Shown here piece by piece: positions 6,522 to 15,577 of a stretch of DNA of 62,063 nucleotides. Position 1 is the stretch's first letter, and every line of letters begins with the position of its first letter. The DNA comes from an uncultured Pseudoflavonifractor sp. (GTDB lineage Bacteria > Bacillota > Clostridia > Oscillospirales > Oscillospiraceae), in contig CANPTT010000009.1 in assembly GCA_947577065.1 (NCBI GenBank), forward strand, positions 1 through 62,063, in the 5' to 3' direction. The notes beneath the pieces were generated by a model, which ran no database searches, was not told where the DNA came from, and saw only the letters and a list, made by a program, of their open reading frames with translations. A program made the translations under genes and the position numbers.

Positions 6522-7043
6522 TCAGGATCTTTTCGGCTCCGGGTAGTCTATCCCGAAGGTGTCCACCGTGACCGTCTTCATCCGCTGATCCTGGTTGGGC
6601 TTGTCGTTGTAAACGTTCCGGGGGGTCAGCACGATCTTGTCGGCGGTCTCCATACCCTCGATGACCCTGCCGAAGGCGGCGTACTCCCCGTCCAGATGGG
6701 GGGCAGGGGCTACCATAAGGAAGAACTGGCTACCCGCCGAGTTGGGGGCCATGGTTCGGGCCATGGAGAGCACCCCGCGGTCATGCTTGAGGTCGTTGGG
6801 GAATCGGTTGGAGGCAAACTCGCCGGGAATGGTGTAGCCCGGCCCGCCGGTACCCGTACCCTGGGGGTCGCCCCCCTGGATCATAAAGCCGGGGATCACC
6901 CGATGGAAAATAGTGCCGTCATAGAAGCCCTTCTTTATCAAGGAGACAAAGTTGTTCACTGTGTTGGGGGCCACCTCCGGATAAAGCTCGGCTTTGATAA
7001 TGCCGCCGTCCTCCATTTCGATGGTCACAATGGGATTGCTCAT
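6522..7043 (-). CDS. Peptidyl-prolyl cis-trans isomerase, cyclophilin type
   Basis: A 173-residue cytoplasmic cyclophilin. The family core is visible: FHRVIPGFMIQGGDPQGTGTG, the SMART box (SMARTMAPNSAGSQFFLM) and FGRVIEGMETADKI. It catalyses proline isomerisation in protein folding. No signal peptide or lipobox is present. It lies between tmRNA and smpB on the same strand, 48 bases after smpB, and may be co-transcribed with it. Confidence 0.93.
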   Translation of the reverse strand: MSNPIVTIEMEDGGIIKAELYPEVAPNTVNNFVSLIKKGFYDGTIFHRVIPGFMIQGGDPQGTGTGGPGYTIPGEFASNRFPNDLKHDRGVLSMARTMAPNSAGSQFFLMVAPAPHLDGEYAAFGRVIEGMETADKIVLTPRNVYNDKPNQDQRMKTVTVDTFGIDYPEPKRS

Positions 7044-7091
7044 ATCACTCTATCCTTTCCTGTTTGGATTCGTTCCGGTGTTCGCCGCCTC

Positions 7092-7556
7092 TCAGCGGTT
7101 GTAGCTCTTCAATACCCGGTCCATGGCTCGCTTGCTGTCCCGCTCTGCTGCCGAGGCTCGCTTATCATAGAGCTTTTTGCCCTTGCAGAGGCCCACCTCT
7201 ACCTTTACCTTGGAGTCTTTGAAATAGAGACTGAGGGGGACCAGGGTGAGACCATCCCGCTGAACGGTGCCCAAAAGACGCATGATCTCCCGCTTGTGCA
7301 TCAACAGCTTTCGGGTGCGGCGAGGGTCCTTGTTGAAAATGTTGCCCTTTTCATAGGGGCTGATATGTACCCCATAGAGCCACAGTTCCCCGTCCTTTAC
7401 CTGACAGAAGCTGTCCTTCAGATTGGCGCCGCCCTGGCGGATGGATTTGACCTCTGTGCCCGAGAGGACTATACCGGCCTCATACCGCTCCTCCACAAAA
7501 TAGTCGTGGAATGCCTTGGCATTTTTGGAGATGGGCTTGACTCCCTTTTTGTCCAA
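7092..7556 (-). CDS. smpB: SsrA-binding protein SmpB
   Basis: A 154-residue RNA-binding protein that delivers tmRNA to stalled ribosomes. Typical features are [31 protein letters not shown] and the basic C-terminal tail ending in a run of Arg/Lys residues. It is encoded about 750 bases from ssrA on the same strand. A TATAAT promoter is present upstream (7610-7637). Confidence 0.95.
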   Translation of the reverse strand: MDKKGVKPISKNAKAFHDYFVEERYEAGIVLSGTEVKSIRQGGANLKDSFCQVKDGELWLYGVHISPYEKGNIFNKDPRRTRKLLMHKREIMRLLGTVQRDGLTLVPLSLYFKDSKVKVEVGLCKGKKLYDKRASAAERDSKRAMDRVLKSYNR

Positions 7557-7609
7557 TGGGGTACCTCCTTCCGGACAGAGATCGGGGCGGGTCTTTGGCC
7601 CACCCCATC

Positions 7610-7637
7610 ATTATAGCATAAATTTTACAGATGTAAA
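7610..7637 (-). promoter_or_regulatory. Promoter of smpB
   Basis: On the minus strand TTTACA (7637-7632), a 16-bp spacer and TATAAT (7615-7610). It overlaps the last codons of the MecA-like gene and reads into smpB. Confidence 0.65.
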
Positions 7638-8128
7638 CGCAAAAAATGGCGGCACAGCTCCCACAGGGCATGGTGGGGAAAAATAGCCTGCCCCGCCTCC
7701 TCCAGCCGGGCGGAAAGCAGCGGCTCGACCCGGCGGGGAGAGCCAAATTCCCGGCAGACCGCCGCCTCTCCCTCCGCCTCGGGGGGGAGGGAGAGCCAGT
7801 ATTTGTCCTCCCACCACCACAGCGCGGCGTCTACTGCCGTGGTGTGGAGGGCCAAGGCGGCCTGGAGCAAAGGTTCCAGGTCGTCAAAAAGGAACCAGAC
7901 CGGTCCGGTGGGGCGGACGTGGGCAAAAACCAGAACGCCGCAGCATTCGGGATAGGCTTCGATCTCTACTGCGCCGTCCAAAACAATGCCCGCCTGTCCA
8001 CAGGCCTCCTGCGTCAGTTCCAGGGCCTGCTCCAGAGTGAGGGAGCTGGGAGAGAAGCCGCGGCAGGAGAGGTCGGCGGGGGTAAGGTAGAGGGCCACAC
8101 TGGCGGCTCCAATGGGTTCAATGGTCAT
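7625..8128 (-). CDS. MecA-like ClpC adaptor protein
   Basis: A 167-residue protein. The N-terminus (MTIEPIGAASVALYLTPADL) matches the start of MecA adaptors, whose N-terminal domain binds substrates. The C-terminus (VWFLFDDLEPLLQAALAL ... WWWEDKYWLSL) resembles the ClpC-binding fold. MecA delivers proteins to ClpCP. ATG 8128 follows AAAGGAGG by seven bases. It is shorter than typical MecA (about 200-220 residues) because the acidic linker is nearly absent. It lies next to smpB/ssrA, all protein quality-control genes. Family assignment is from pattern only. Confidence 0.6.
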   Translation of the reverse strand: MTIEPIGAASVALYLTPADLSCRGFSPSSLTLEQALELTQEACGQAGIVLDGAVEIEAYPECCGVLVFAHVRPTGPVWFLFDDLEPLLQAALALHTTAVDAALWWWEDKYWLSLPPEAEGEAAVCREFGSPRRVEPLLSARLEEAGQAIFPHHALWELCRHFLRLHL

Positions 8129-8274
8129 AAGGGGGCCTCCTTTGTCTACATGGGTGACTCCATTATATGACCTTTGGGCTTGGCTGTATAGCTGTAAAGA
8201 TTGGGAATTGAGGAAGGATATCAATAGGGGCCCGCATGTGGAGGAGGGGGGAGGATCGATCGCTTCCCTCGGCC

Positions 8275-8309
8275 AAAAACGCCGCCCCGGCCATATGACC
8301 GGGGCGGCG
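8275..8309 (-). terminator. Terminator of the SLH gene
   Basis: An 11-bp GC-rich stem (CGCCGCCCCGG / CCGGGGCGGCG, 8280-8309) followed on the minus strand by TTTTT, 14 bases after the stop codon of the SLH gene. Confidence 0.85.
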
Positions 8310-8323
8310 TGAGGGGCCGGAGA

Positions 8324-10657
8324 TCAGGGGACTACGATCATGCGGATCTTGCCGCCCTCGGCGGGAGCGCGGTCATAGTAGAGGGTCAGGTCATCGGAAT
8401 AGGCCCGGGCGGCCTCCATCCCCTCCTTGCCCGGCTTGAACCAGGTCTTGGTGGTCTTATTGTAGCACTGGACTTTGTCGGATACGGGGTAGGAGACGCC
8501 GGCCACGGTCACGGTCATCTCCTCGGAGTCAAAGGCGGAACGGCCGACCCCGGTGAGAGATTGGAGGGTTACGGTAGCGGCGACCCTGCCCTTGGAGTCC
8601 AGGGCGACACCGCCCGGAACATTGTTGCGGACGGTGGACAGAGAGGTTCCCTCACTGGCCCGGATCTCGTTTCTGTTCTCATCACCCTGGAGGACCCAGA
8701 TCTTAGTCTGTGTGTAGCTGTCCGGCTTCCCCTCCAAAGTAGATGTCTGGATCTGCTCGGTCTTGCAGTTCAGATAGCCGTAGGCATAGGCATCTCCGGT
8801 GGCATCATTCAAAACCAGATATTTTACCCGCCCGGCATAGTCGTAGCTGACAAAGCTGATCTTATCCTGAGGGATGACGGAAGCGCTGAGACTGTCGTAG
8901 TCGACCTTTACCGCGGTGCCATCTGTTACCCGGTCATAGACCAGCACGTTTTCCGCCACATCCCGGTCCCCCAGCTTGCGCTGGGCCACATTCAAGCTGC
9001 CCTTGGAGGAAGAGGTGGTTACCAGGGAGAGGCTCAGCCGGTCAATGGCGGAGCTGGTGACAGAGACCAGCTGGTTATCATAGCGGCTGGCAGTGCCGGA
9101 GTTGATTTTGCCCTCTACGGTGAGGCCGCTTTGCAGCAATTGGACAGAGGCTTTGGTATCGGAGCCCTCGCCGGAAACAGAGGCGATACCAACCGCGTCG
9201 CCCTTCACCACAGTAGGGGAGACCGCACCCGCCACATCGCCATCTCTGGTGAGAAGAAGGGTGATCTCATCTCCGATCTTGAAGGAAGCAAGATCGTTCC
9301 GGGCGCTGGGCAGGACCTTGAAATCAGCCTTACCCATGACCTTGATGGCGATGGGGGCGGTGGGGCTGGGGGAGGCATCCTCGTAAATGCCGGTGAGCTT
9401 CAGATCGGAGACTTGGATGACCCGTGTGCCGGCATCAAAGGTAGCAACGTCATATTGGCGGATATCGGCGGCGGTGGCGCTCAACCCATTTTTGTACATG
9501 GTGTAGGTTCCGCCGGAGGCCAGGGAGGCAAAGGGGTTGGTATTTCCGCTGGGAGCGGTCCGGGCTACCATGGAGGTGGAGCCCTCCTCCGAGACGGAGG
9601 AGAAGAACAGGTAGGCCAGCTTGCCATCCGCGTCATAGTGGAAGGTGACGGGGGCGGGAGTGGAAAGATTGGTCCACACCTTCTCCCAGGTGGTGGCCTC
9701 CCCCTTCTGATAAACTACAGTTTCAGGCTCCACAGTGATCCTCTCCCCGCCGGAGGCGATGAGGTAGGTGGCGTTTACCGAGGTGGCGTTGACCACCTTC
9801 TGGGTGGTGTTCTCCTTGGGGGAGAAGGCCAGCAGCTTGCCATCTTTATCCAGCAGGGCTTTGCCTTTGCGTCCCACCAGGGAAGCGTCAAAGACCCGGT
9901 CTGTCTTGTAGGTGCCCTCGGTGGTCTTGACGGCCCCGGTGGTGCCATCATCGGCGGTGGCGTTTACATCCAGAAGAACACCGCCCTCCACCTCCTTGCC
10001 GCCCATGGTGACAAGATAGGTGTCCTTGCCGCCCTTGGTCTTGGCAAAATAGAGGTTATAGAACAGGATGGCGGCCTGGCCCCGTGTGATAACGTCCGTG
10101 CCGCTGAGGGCAAGGCCATCGGTGAGTCCGGCGGATGCGCCGGCGGCCAGATAGCCATCGTACCAGGCTCCGCCGGTGGCGACATCGCCCGTTCCATAGC
10201 CCAGGATCCGGCAGAGGATGGTCACCGCCTCGCCGTAGGTGATGGACCGGTCAGGCTGGAAGGTGCCGTCGCCCACGCCGGCCACCAGGGGGGTGCCGTC
10301 GCCGTCGGAGCCGCCGCCCAGGGTGATGATGGAGGCCAGATTGATGTAGCCCGTGGCCCAGAAGGTGGGACCCACGTCCAGATAGATGGTGCGGCTGCGC
10401 TGGGCGGGTTCCTCATCCTCCCGGTCCAGGGCCCGGACCGCCATGGCGCAGAACTCGGCCCGGCTGAGGGTGCCGGAGGGGTTATAGGCGCCGCCGGGGA
10501 CGCCGGTGACCACCCCCATGAGGCGGAGGAACTCAGCGGCTTCGGAGACCTCGGGCAGGGCGTAGAGGTCGGTAAAGGAGGCGGCCTGGGCCATAGGGAC
10601 CGCCGCTGTCAGGGTGGCCGCCGTCAACAGGGCGGCTAAGAGACGCTTTGCGCGCAT
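8324..10657 (-). CDS. Exported S-layer-homology (SLH) domain protein
   Basis: A 777-residue protein with a signal peptide (MRAKRLLAALLTAATL...AQA) followed by three SLH modules at about residues 25-85, 90-160 and 165-215 (for example FTDLYALPEVSEAAEFL). The remaining 550 residues are beta-rich, Ser/Thr/Gly-rich and show no recognised catalytic motif. SLH modules bind secondary wall polymers, so the protein probably sits on the cell surface. I start at ATG 10657 because AAAGGATG lies upstream and the signal peptide begins there; an in-frame start at 10732 would add 25 hydrophobic residues. Confidence 0.8.
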   Translation of the reverse strand: MRAKRLLAALLTAATLTAAVPMAQAASFTDLYALPEVSEAAEFLRLMGVVTGVPGGAYNPSGTLSRAEFCAMAVRALDREDEEPAQRSRTIYLDVGPTFWATGYINLASIITLGGGSDGDGTPLVAGVGDGTFQPDRSITYGEAVTILCRILGYGTGDVATGGAWYDGYLAAGASAGLTDGLALSGTDVITRGQAAILFYNLYFAKTKGGKDTYLVTMGGKEVEGGVLLDVNATADDGTTGAVKTTEGTYKTDRVFDASLVGRKGKALLDKDGKLLAFSPKENTTQKVVNATSVNATYLIASGGERITVEPETVVYQKGEATTWEKVWTNLSTPAPVTFHYDADGKLAYLFFSSVSEEGSTSMVARTAPSGNTNPFASLASGGTYTMYKNGLSATAADIRQYDVATFDAGTRVIQVSDLKLTGIYEDASPSPTAPIAIKVMGKADFKVLPSARNDLASFKIGDEITLLLTRDGDVAGAVSPTVVKGDAVGIASVSGEGSDTKASVQLLQSGLTVEGKINSGTASRYDNQLVSVTSSAIDRLSLSLVTTSSSKGSLNVAQRKLGDRDVAENVLVYDRVTDGTAVKVDYDSLSASVIPQDKISFVSYDYAGRVKYLVLNDATGDAYAYGYLNCKTEQIQTSTLEGKPDSYTQTKIWVLQGDENRNEIRASEGTSLSTVRNNVPGGVALDSKGRVAATVTLQSLTGVGRSAFDSEEMTVTVAGVSYPVSDKVQCYNKTTKTWFKPGKEGMEAARAYSDDLTLYYDRAPAEGGKIRMIVVP

Positions 10658-10728
10658 TTGCAACACATCCTTTTGTGAAATAGAAAGAAAAAAGAGAAAA
10701 CAGAAAACAGGAAGAGACACGATCCCGG

Positions 10729-11946
10729 TCAATCTGCCCGCAGAGCCTCCACCGGCTGGAGACCGCTGGCCTTCACCGCCGGGTAGAGGCCGAAGATCAC
10801 GCCCATAGCCAGGGAGAAGAGGAAGGAGCCTACCGTTACTGTCATATCCGGCCAGGAGATGAAGCCCAGAACCAGCTTACAGACGATGGCGGTCCCCAAA
10901 TATCCGATGGCGATACCGATCAGTCCGCCCAGGCCGCAGATGAGGCAGGCCTCAATGAGGAACTGGGCGATGATACTCTTTCGCTCTGCGCCGATGGCTT
11001 TTCGGATACCGATCTCCCTTGTCCGCTCGGTGACAGTGACCAGCATAATGTTCATAATACCGATACCGCCCACCAGCAGGGAGATGGCGGCGATGCCGCC
11101 CAGGAAGAGCTGCTGCATCCGGCTTTGTTCGTTGGAGTTATCGATATACTGGTTCTGATTCTCCGCCCAGAAGGAGCCGTTGTCCCCCACCAGGCCCTTT
11201 CCGTAGCCGTTGAGCATGGTCACCGCCAGCGTGGCGGAGGTGGCGTCCTTGGCCACGGCGATGAACTGCCCGGAATCCACGTTACCGTTGAAGAGCCGAC
11301 TCAGGGTATAGGGCATGAGGATGACCCGGTCCTTGCTGCTGTATTCGTCCAGGCCACTGTCTTCATATAGGCCCACCACGGTAATGGGGGTGCCGTTGAT
11401 GTAGATGGTCTGCCCGACGGGGTCGGCGTAGTCAAAGATGGTGGCGGCCGCCTTGGCCCCCAGTACACAGACCTGGTTCAGCTTTTCAACGTCCAGATAG
11501 GTCAGGTCCCGGCCTTTGGCCAGAGTGTAGCCCTGACAGACGGTATACTGCTGGTTTCCCAGATAGATCTGGGGGCGGCTGTTCCAGTCCGTATTGTCCT
11601 GGGTGATGGTCTTGGAGCCGAATTTGATAGTGGTGTTGCCGTAGACCTGGCTCATGGGGGTCACGCCGATGAGATAATCGCTCATCTGCTGGCAGTAGGA
11701 GTATAGGTCCTCCGCCACGCTCTCGTCGCTGCCGTACATGGACCACTTGTAGGCGTAAATGCTGATGGAGTTGTCCACCATGCTGGCGTAGTAATCCTCC
11801 AACCACTTGTTCTGGCCCTTGGCGAAGGACACCAGGATGATGACGGCGGTAAGGCCGATGATCACGCCCAGCATGGTCAGGGCGCTGCGGCCCTTTTTTG
11901 CGGCGATGGATTTGGCCGCGATCTTGAACGCCTGCTTCAGATTCAT
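10729..11946 (-). CDS. ABC transporter permease, MacB/FtsX type
   Basis: A 405-residue membrane protein with an N-terminal membrane helix (about 20-42), a large extracytoplasmic MacB-like domain (about 45-280) and three C-terminal helices forming the FtsX domain. The stretch after helix 2 (TERTREIGIRKAIGAER) is diagnostic. It works with the ATPase at 11943 (4-base ATGA overlap) and the adaptor at 12655. The cargo cannot be told from sequence. Confidence 0.92.
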   Translation of the reverse strand: MNLKQAFKIAAKSIAAKKGRSALTMLGVIIGLTAVIILVSFAKGQNKWLEDYYASMVDNSISIYAYKWSMYGSDESVAEDLYSYCQQMSDYLIGVTPMSQVYGNTTIKFGSKTITQDNTDWNSRPQIYLGNQQYTVCQGYTLAKGRDLTYLDVEKLNQVCVLGAKAAATIFDYADPVGQTIYINGTPITVVGLYEDSGLDEYSSKDRVILMPYTLSRLFNGNVDSGQFIAVAKDATSATLAVTMLNGYGKGLVGDNGSFWAENQNQYIDNSNEQSRMQQLFLGGIAAISLLVGGIGIMNIMLVTVTERTREIGIRKAIGAERKSIIAQFLIEACLICGLGGLIGIAIGYLGTAIVCKLVLGFISWPDMTVTVGSFLFSLAMGVIFGLYPAVKASGLQPVEALRAD

Positions 11947-12641
11947 AGGCCCGCCCCCTCTCTGGGACCGTCGTAGATGATCTTGCCGTCGGAGATCCGG
12001 ACCACCCGGTCCGCCGTGGCGGCGATGGAGTTGTCGTGGGTGATGAGGATGACGGTGGTCCCCGTCTCCTGATGAAGGGTATGTAGAATTTCCAGCACGT
12101 GCTTACCCGTCTTGGAGTCCAACGCACCCGTGGGCTCGTCGGCCATGATAATGGGCGGATGGGTGGCAATGGCCCGGGCGATGGCGATACGCTGCTGCTG
12201 TCCGCCGGACATCTCCGAGGGCTTGTGGCCCGAGCGGTCAAACATGGACACCTTGTGCAGGGCCTCCTCCACCCGGACCTCCCGCTCGTCGATGGGCAGG
12301 CCCTGGTAGATAAGGGGCAGCTCCACATTCTCCGCCGCCGACAGGGCGGGGATCAGGTTGTAGCCCTGAAAGATGAACCCGATCTGCTTGTTCCGGGTGT
12401 GGGCCTGCTTTTTGTCGGTGAGGGTGGTCACATCATCCCCGTCCAGATGATACTCCCCGTAGGTGGGGATGTCCAGCAGCCCCAGCACGTTCATCAGGGT
12501 GGACTTGCCCGAGCCGGAGGCGCCGATGATGGCCACGAACTCCCCCCGGTCGATCTGGAGGTCGATCCCGTCCAAGGCCCGGACCTCATTCTCCTTCCCC
12601 TCGTTATATATCTTATATAGATTTTTGACTTCAATCAGCAT
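11943..12641 (-). CDS. ABC transporter ATP-binding protein, MacB/LolD type
   Basis: A 232-residue ATPase with Walker A (GASGSGKST), Q-loop ([10 protein letters not shown]), signature (MSGGQQQR), Walker B ([14 protein letters not shown]) and H-loop (ILITHD). It drives the MacB-like permease encoded immediately downstream. I start at ATG 12641, after GGGGGG; the frame extends upstream to 12734 but that part overlaps the adaptor gene's coding sequence. Confidence 0.93.
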   Translation of the reverse strand: MLIEVKNLYKIYNEGKENEVRALDGIDLQIDRGEFVAIIGASGSGKSTLMNVLGLLDIPTYGEYHLDGDDVTTLTDKKQAHTRNKQIGFIFQGYNLIPALSAAENVELPLIYQGLPIDEREVRVEEALHKVSMFDRSGHKPSEMSGGQQQRIAIARAIATHPPIIMADEPTGALDSKTGKHVLEILHTLHQETGTTVILITHDNSIAATADRVVRISDGKIIYDGPREGAGL

Positions 12642-12654
12642 GGCGATCCCCCCA

Positions 12655-14745
12655 TCACCAGTTGCTGGCGCTGTCGGTAATGTAACCGGTGAAGACCTCG
12701 TCCCCCTCGTTGAGGCCCGACTTGATCTCCACATTGTAGGAATCGTTCAGGCCCGTTTCCACAATGACCGCGAAGAAGCCCTCGGGCATTTTCCAGCTTT
12801 CGTCGGCCTCGATGGCCCGTTCGTCAGGCTCGCCCTTCACAAAGCACACCGTGGCGGTGCCGCTCTGCTGGAAGGCGGAGGGACCCCGGCTGGAACCGCC
12901 CATAACGATGACCTCGCTGCCGCCCATAATGGACACCGCGGCCTGGGGCACGGCATTGTCGGGAATGGCCACCAGGTCGTCCCCGGTGGGCAGGCCTACA
13001 GTGTCTCCGTCCCCGGCGGGCAGATCATTCTCGCCCTCCACGGGGTCGGCGTTTTCATCTTCACCGCTCTCCGGCAGCACGTCGCCGCCCTCAGGGATCA
13101 TCATATCCCCGCCGTCAGGCATGACGCCAAAGTTGCCGTCTACCATACCCGGATCCATCATGTCCCCGCCCATCGTGCCGTCGTCCTCGGCCAGGGTCAC
13201 GTTCATGACGGCCTGGATGGGTACCACCAGGCAGTTGTCCGACTGGCTGGCCACGAAGGTATAGTCCACATAGGAGTTGGTCATCAGCATTCCGTCGGGG
13301 TTATCCACCACCACCACGGCGGGGAAGGAGGCGATGCCGTTCTCCGCCTTGGCGGACAGGGATACGGAATCCACAATGCCCATGTAATAGTTGCCCATCA
13401 TATCCCGAATGTCCACCATCATGCCCTTGGAGACATAGCCGATGTTCCGCTCGTCGATGGTGATGTCGATCATCATGGTGGCGGTGTCCGCGATGTAGAT
13501 GCTGGACCCGGAGGTGACCTCCTCGCCCACCATCAGCCCGCAGGAGATGACCTGCCCGGCGATGGGGGACACGGCGTGGTAGTTGTCCAGCTTCTCCTGG
13601 GCCTCCTCCACCGCCTTCTCGGCAGTCTCCACGTTCTTTTGGGCGTCCTCCACGCTCTTCAGGGCCTCCCGGCGGCTGTTCTGCTTGGCGGAGATGTCGG
13701 CCAGAGCGTCCTTGTCTCCCAGGCGGACCAGGGTCTGGCCCTCCCGCACGTCGGCGTAGTTCATCAGATCGACATACTCCACCGGACCGGCCACCTTCAC
13801 GGCGATCTTGGTGGTCTCGTAATACTCCAGCGTGCCGTTCTCATAGGGATAGGCCGGTTCCCCGTTGGCCCCGGTCAGGCTGGCGGAGGCCACCATGCCT
13901 TCGGTGAGGGTGCCGGGGTTGTCCATGACAAAGACCACCTCGAAGGTGACCGAGCCTTCGGGCACCACCCGCTTTACCATGTTCACCTGCTCCACCGTGG
14001 CGGGGTAGTCGCTCATGGAGGCGGGCAGGGTGATCCGGGCAGACTGTCCCACCGAGATCTGCCCCTCGTAGGCCCAGCTGTAGTAAAGGTGGAGCCGCAG
14101 CTTGGTATCGTTGATAATGGTAGCCACCGCCGCCCCCACGCTCAGGTCGTCCCCGGTCCGAATGTCCCGGTTTACATCGGTGAGTTTGCCGGCGTGGGGA
14201 GCGGTGATGGTCAGGTTGCTGAGATTCTCCTCCATCTTCTCCAACTCCCGGTCATAGTCCACGATGGCGTCCTGGGCTTTGCGCACGCTCTCCTGGGCGG
14301 TGCGCACATTCTCCTGGGCGTTGCGCACCGCGTCCTGGGCGGCGGTGTCGTCCAGGTTGTAGAGCAGCTGTCCCTCCTCCACATAGTCGCCCTCGCTGAC
14401 GAACAGCTCCAGCACCCGGTAGCCCGCGTCGGGGGTGACAGTGGCCGAGTTCTTGGCCCGAGCGTTGCCCATGCCGTCGACGGAGCTCTGGATGGAGCCG
14501 TAGGTGACCATCTGGGTCATCACCTCTCCCAGTCCCTGGTCGCTGTCGGTAAATACGTATTTGTTCAAGGCCCATCCGCCCCCGCCCAGAATGGCGGCGG
14601 CCAGGACCAGAGCGATGACGCGCCGGATGATCTTCCTGCGCTTCTGCTTCTGCTCATGGGTGGCGGGGCCTTTCCCCTTCCGGGGGCCGGTGGGCGGCAC
14701 GGGGGCCGCCGGCGTTTCCATCACGGGTGTTTGCTGTTCTGCCAT
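12655..14745 (-). CDS. Periplasmic-adaptor (MacA/HlyD) family protein with Met/Asp-rich insert
   Basis: A 696-residue membrane-fusion protein: cytoplasmic N-terminus, one membrane helix (about 40-60), lipoyl/barrel-sandwich halves separated by a coiled coil, and beta-barrel domains. It connects the MacB-like transporter to the extracytoplasmic side. Two features are unusual: the hairpin coiled coil appears twice, and a Met/Asp/Gly-rich low-complexity segment (codons at about 12950-13190, for example GGDMMDPGMVDG) interrupts the C-terminal part, as in some metal-binding proteins. ATG 14745 follows AGGAGG by eight bases. Confidence 0.85.
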   Translation of the reverse strand: MAEQQTPVMETPAAPVPPTGPRKGKGPATHEQKQKRRKIIRRVIALVLAAAILGGGGWALNKYVFTDSDQGLGEVMTQMVTYGSIQSSVDGMGNARAKNSATVTPDAGYRVLELFVSEGDYVEEGQLLYNLDDTAAQDAVRNAQENVRTAQESVRKAQDAIVDYDRELEKMEENLSNLTITAPHAGKLTDVNRDIRTGDDLSVGAAVATIINDTKLRLHLYYSWAYEGQISVGQSARITLPASMSDYPATVEQVNMVKRVVPEGSVTFEVVFVMDNPGTLTEGMVASASLTGANGEPAYPYENGTLEYYETTKIAVKVAGPVEYVDLMNYADVREGQTLVRLGDKDALADISAKQNSRREALKSVEDAQKNVETAEKAVEEAQEKLDNYHAVSPIAGQVISCGLMVGEEVTSGSSIYIADTATMMIDITIDERNIGYVSKGMMVDIRDMMGNYYMGIVDSVSLSAKAENGIASFPAVVVVDNPDGMLMTNSYVDYTFVASQSDNCLVVPIQAVMNVTLAEDDGTMGGDMMDPGMVDGNFGVMPDGGDMMIPEGGDVLPESGEDENADPVEGENDLPAGDGDTVGLPTGDDLVAIPDNAVPQAAVSIMGGSEVIVMGGSSRGPSAFQQSGTATVCFVKGEPDERAIEADESWKMPEGFFAVIVETGLNDSYNVEIKSGLNEGDEVFTGYITDSASNW

Positions 14746-14802
14746 GACATTTTCCTCCTGGTCCAAAATATCAACATTTCTGCGTCTTATTCAGCAGATA
14801 AT

Positions 14803-14831
14803 ATTATAGAACTGGGCTTTTGAAATTACAA
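14803..14831 (-). promoter_or_regulatory. Promoter of the MacAB-like operon
   Basis: TTGTAA (14831-14826), a 17-bp spacer and TATAAT (14808-14803) on the minus strand, 58 bases before the adaptor start. Confidence 0.75.
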
Positions 14832-14959
14832 TAACAAAGCGGTGACAAATTCTTAAGTGTTTCTGACGATGGAAAATGTGAACGATTCCATTTTGTATAT
14901 AGACGTAAGACCAGGGGAAAAGTTTCACTCTTTTTGAAAAAAACCTCTTTTTTGGGGAC

Positions 14960-14988
14960 TGGCGGATTTTCAGCGGGTGTGGTATAAT
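14960..14988 (+). promoter_or_regulatory. Promoter of nudix-walRK-yycHI
   Basis: An extended -10 box TGGTATAAT (14980-14988) with a poor -35 (TGGCGG). It lies 20-35 bases before the NUDIX gene and is the only good promoter seen upstream of the walRK group. Confidence 0.6.
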
Positions 14989-15022
14989 TATCCTAACTAC
15001 ATTAAAAATGGGGTGGTGTGCG

Positions 15023-15577
15023 GTGAAGCTGTTTGAAGAGACTGTGGATCAAAAGATAGTTTATCAGGGCCGGATCGTGACCCTGCGGACCGATATTGCT
15101 CGGCTGGAGAACGGGCGGATGGTCGGACGGGAGGTGGTGGAGCACCCCGGCGGAGTGTGTGTACTGCCCCTGGAGGCCGACGGGACCACCTACACTGTGC
15201 GGCAGTTTCGCTACCCCTTTGGGAAGGTTATAGAGGAATTGCCTGCCGGTAAGCTGGATGGAGCCGAGGACCATGAGGTTGGGGCCCGCCGGGAGCTGTC
15301 CGAGGAGGTGGGCTGTGAGGCCGGAGAGCTCATCTATCTGGGCAGGCTTCTCATGTCGCCGGGGTTTTGTGATGAGGTCCTGCACATGTATCTGGCCAGG
15401 AAGTTGATCCACGGGGAGCGGCATCCGGATGAGGATGAATTTTTAGAGGTTGACCGGCTCCCGTTCACACAGCTGCTGGAACGGGTGATGTCGGGGGAGA
15501 TCACCGACGCCAAGACGGTGGCCCTCACTTTAAAAGCCAAGGAATTTTTGAGCCGAGAGGCGGGAGGGACAAAATGA
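15023..15577 (+). CDS. NUDIX hydrolase, ADP-ribose pyrophosphatase type
   Basis: A 184-residue enzyme with a Nudix box running from GKLDGAEDHEVGARRELSEE to VG (GX5EX7REUXEEXGU pattern). Family members hydrolyse ADP-ribose and related nucleotide sugars. The stop overlaps the walR start by four bases, so the genes are co-translated. The GTG at 15023 (VKLFEETVDQ) matches the usual family start; ATG 15008 would add five residues and is the alternative. Confidence 0.88.
   Translation: MKLFEETVDQKIVYQGRIVTLRTDIARLENGRMVGREVVEHPGGVCVLPLEADGTTYTVRQFRYPFGKVIEELPAGKLDGAEDHEVGARRELSEEVGCEAGELIYLGRLLMSPGFCDEVLHMYLARKLIHGERHPDEDEFLEVDRLPFTQLLERVMSGEITDAKTVALTLKAKEFLSREAGGTK

Noticed and set aside
8309-10639. 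A 776-codon open frame on the plus strand
   Set aside because: It is the antisense shadow of the SLH gene; Gly/Val-rich, no domain, no ribosome-binding site. GC-rich genes give such long opposite frames.
12463-14823. A 786-codon open frame on the plus strand
   Set aside because: Shadow of the MacA-like and ABC genes; His/Val/Gly-rich low-complexity translation and no start signal.
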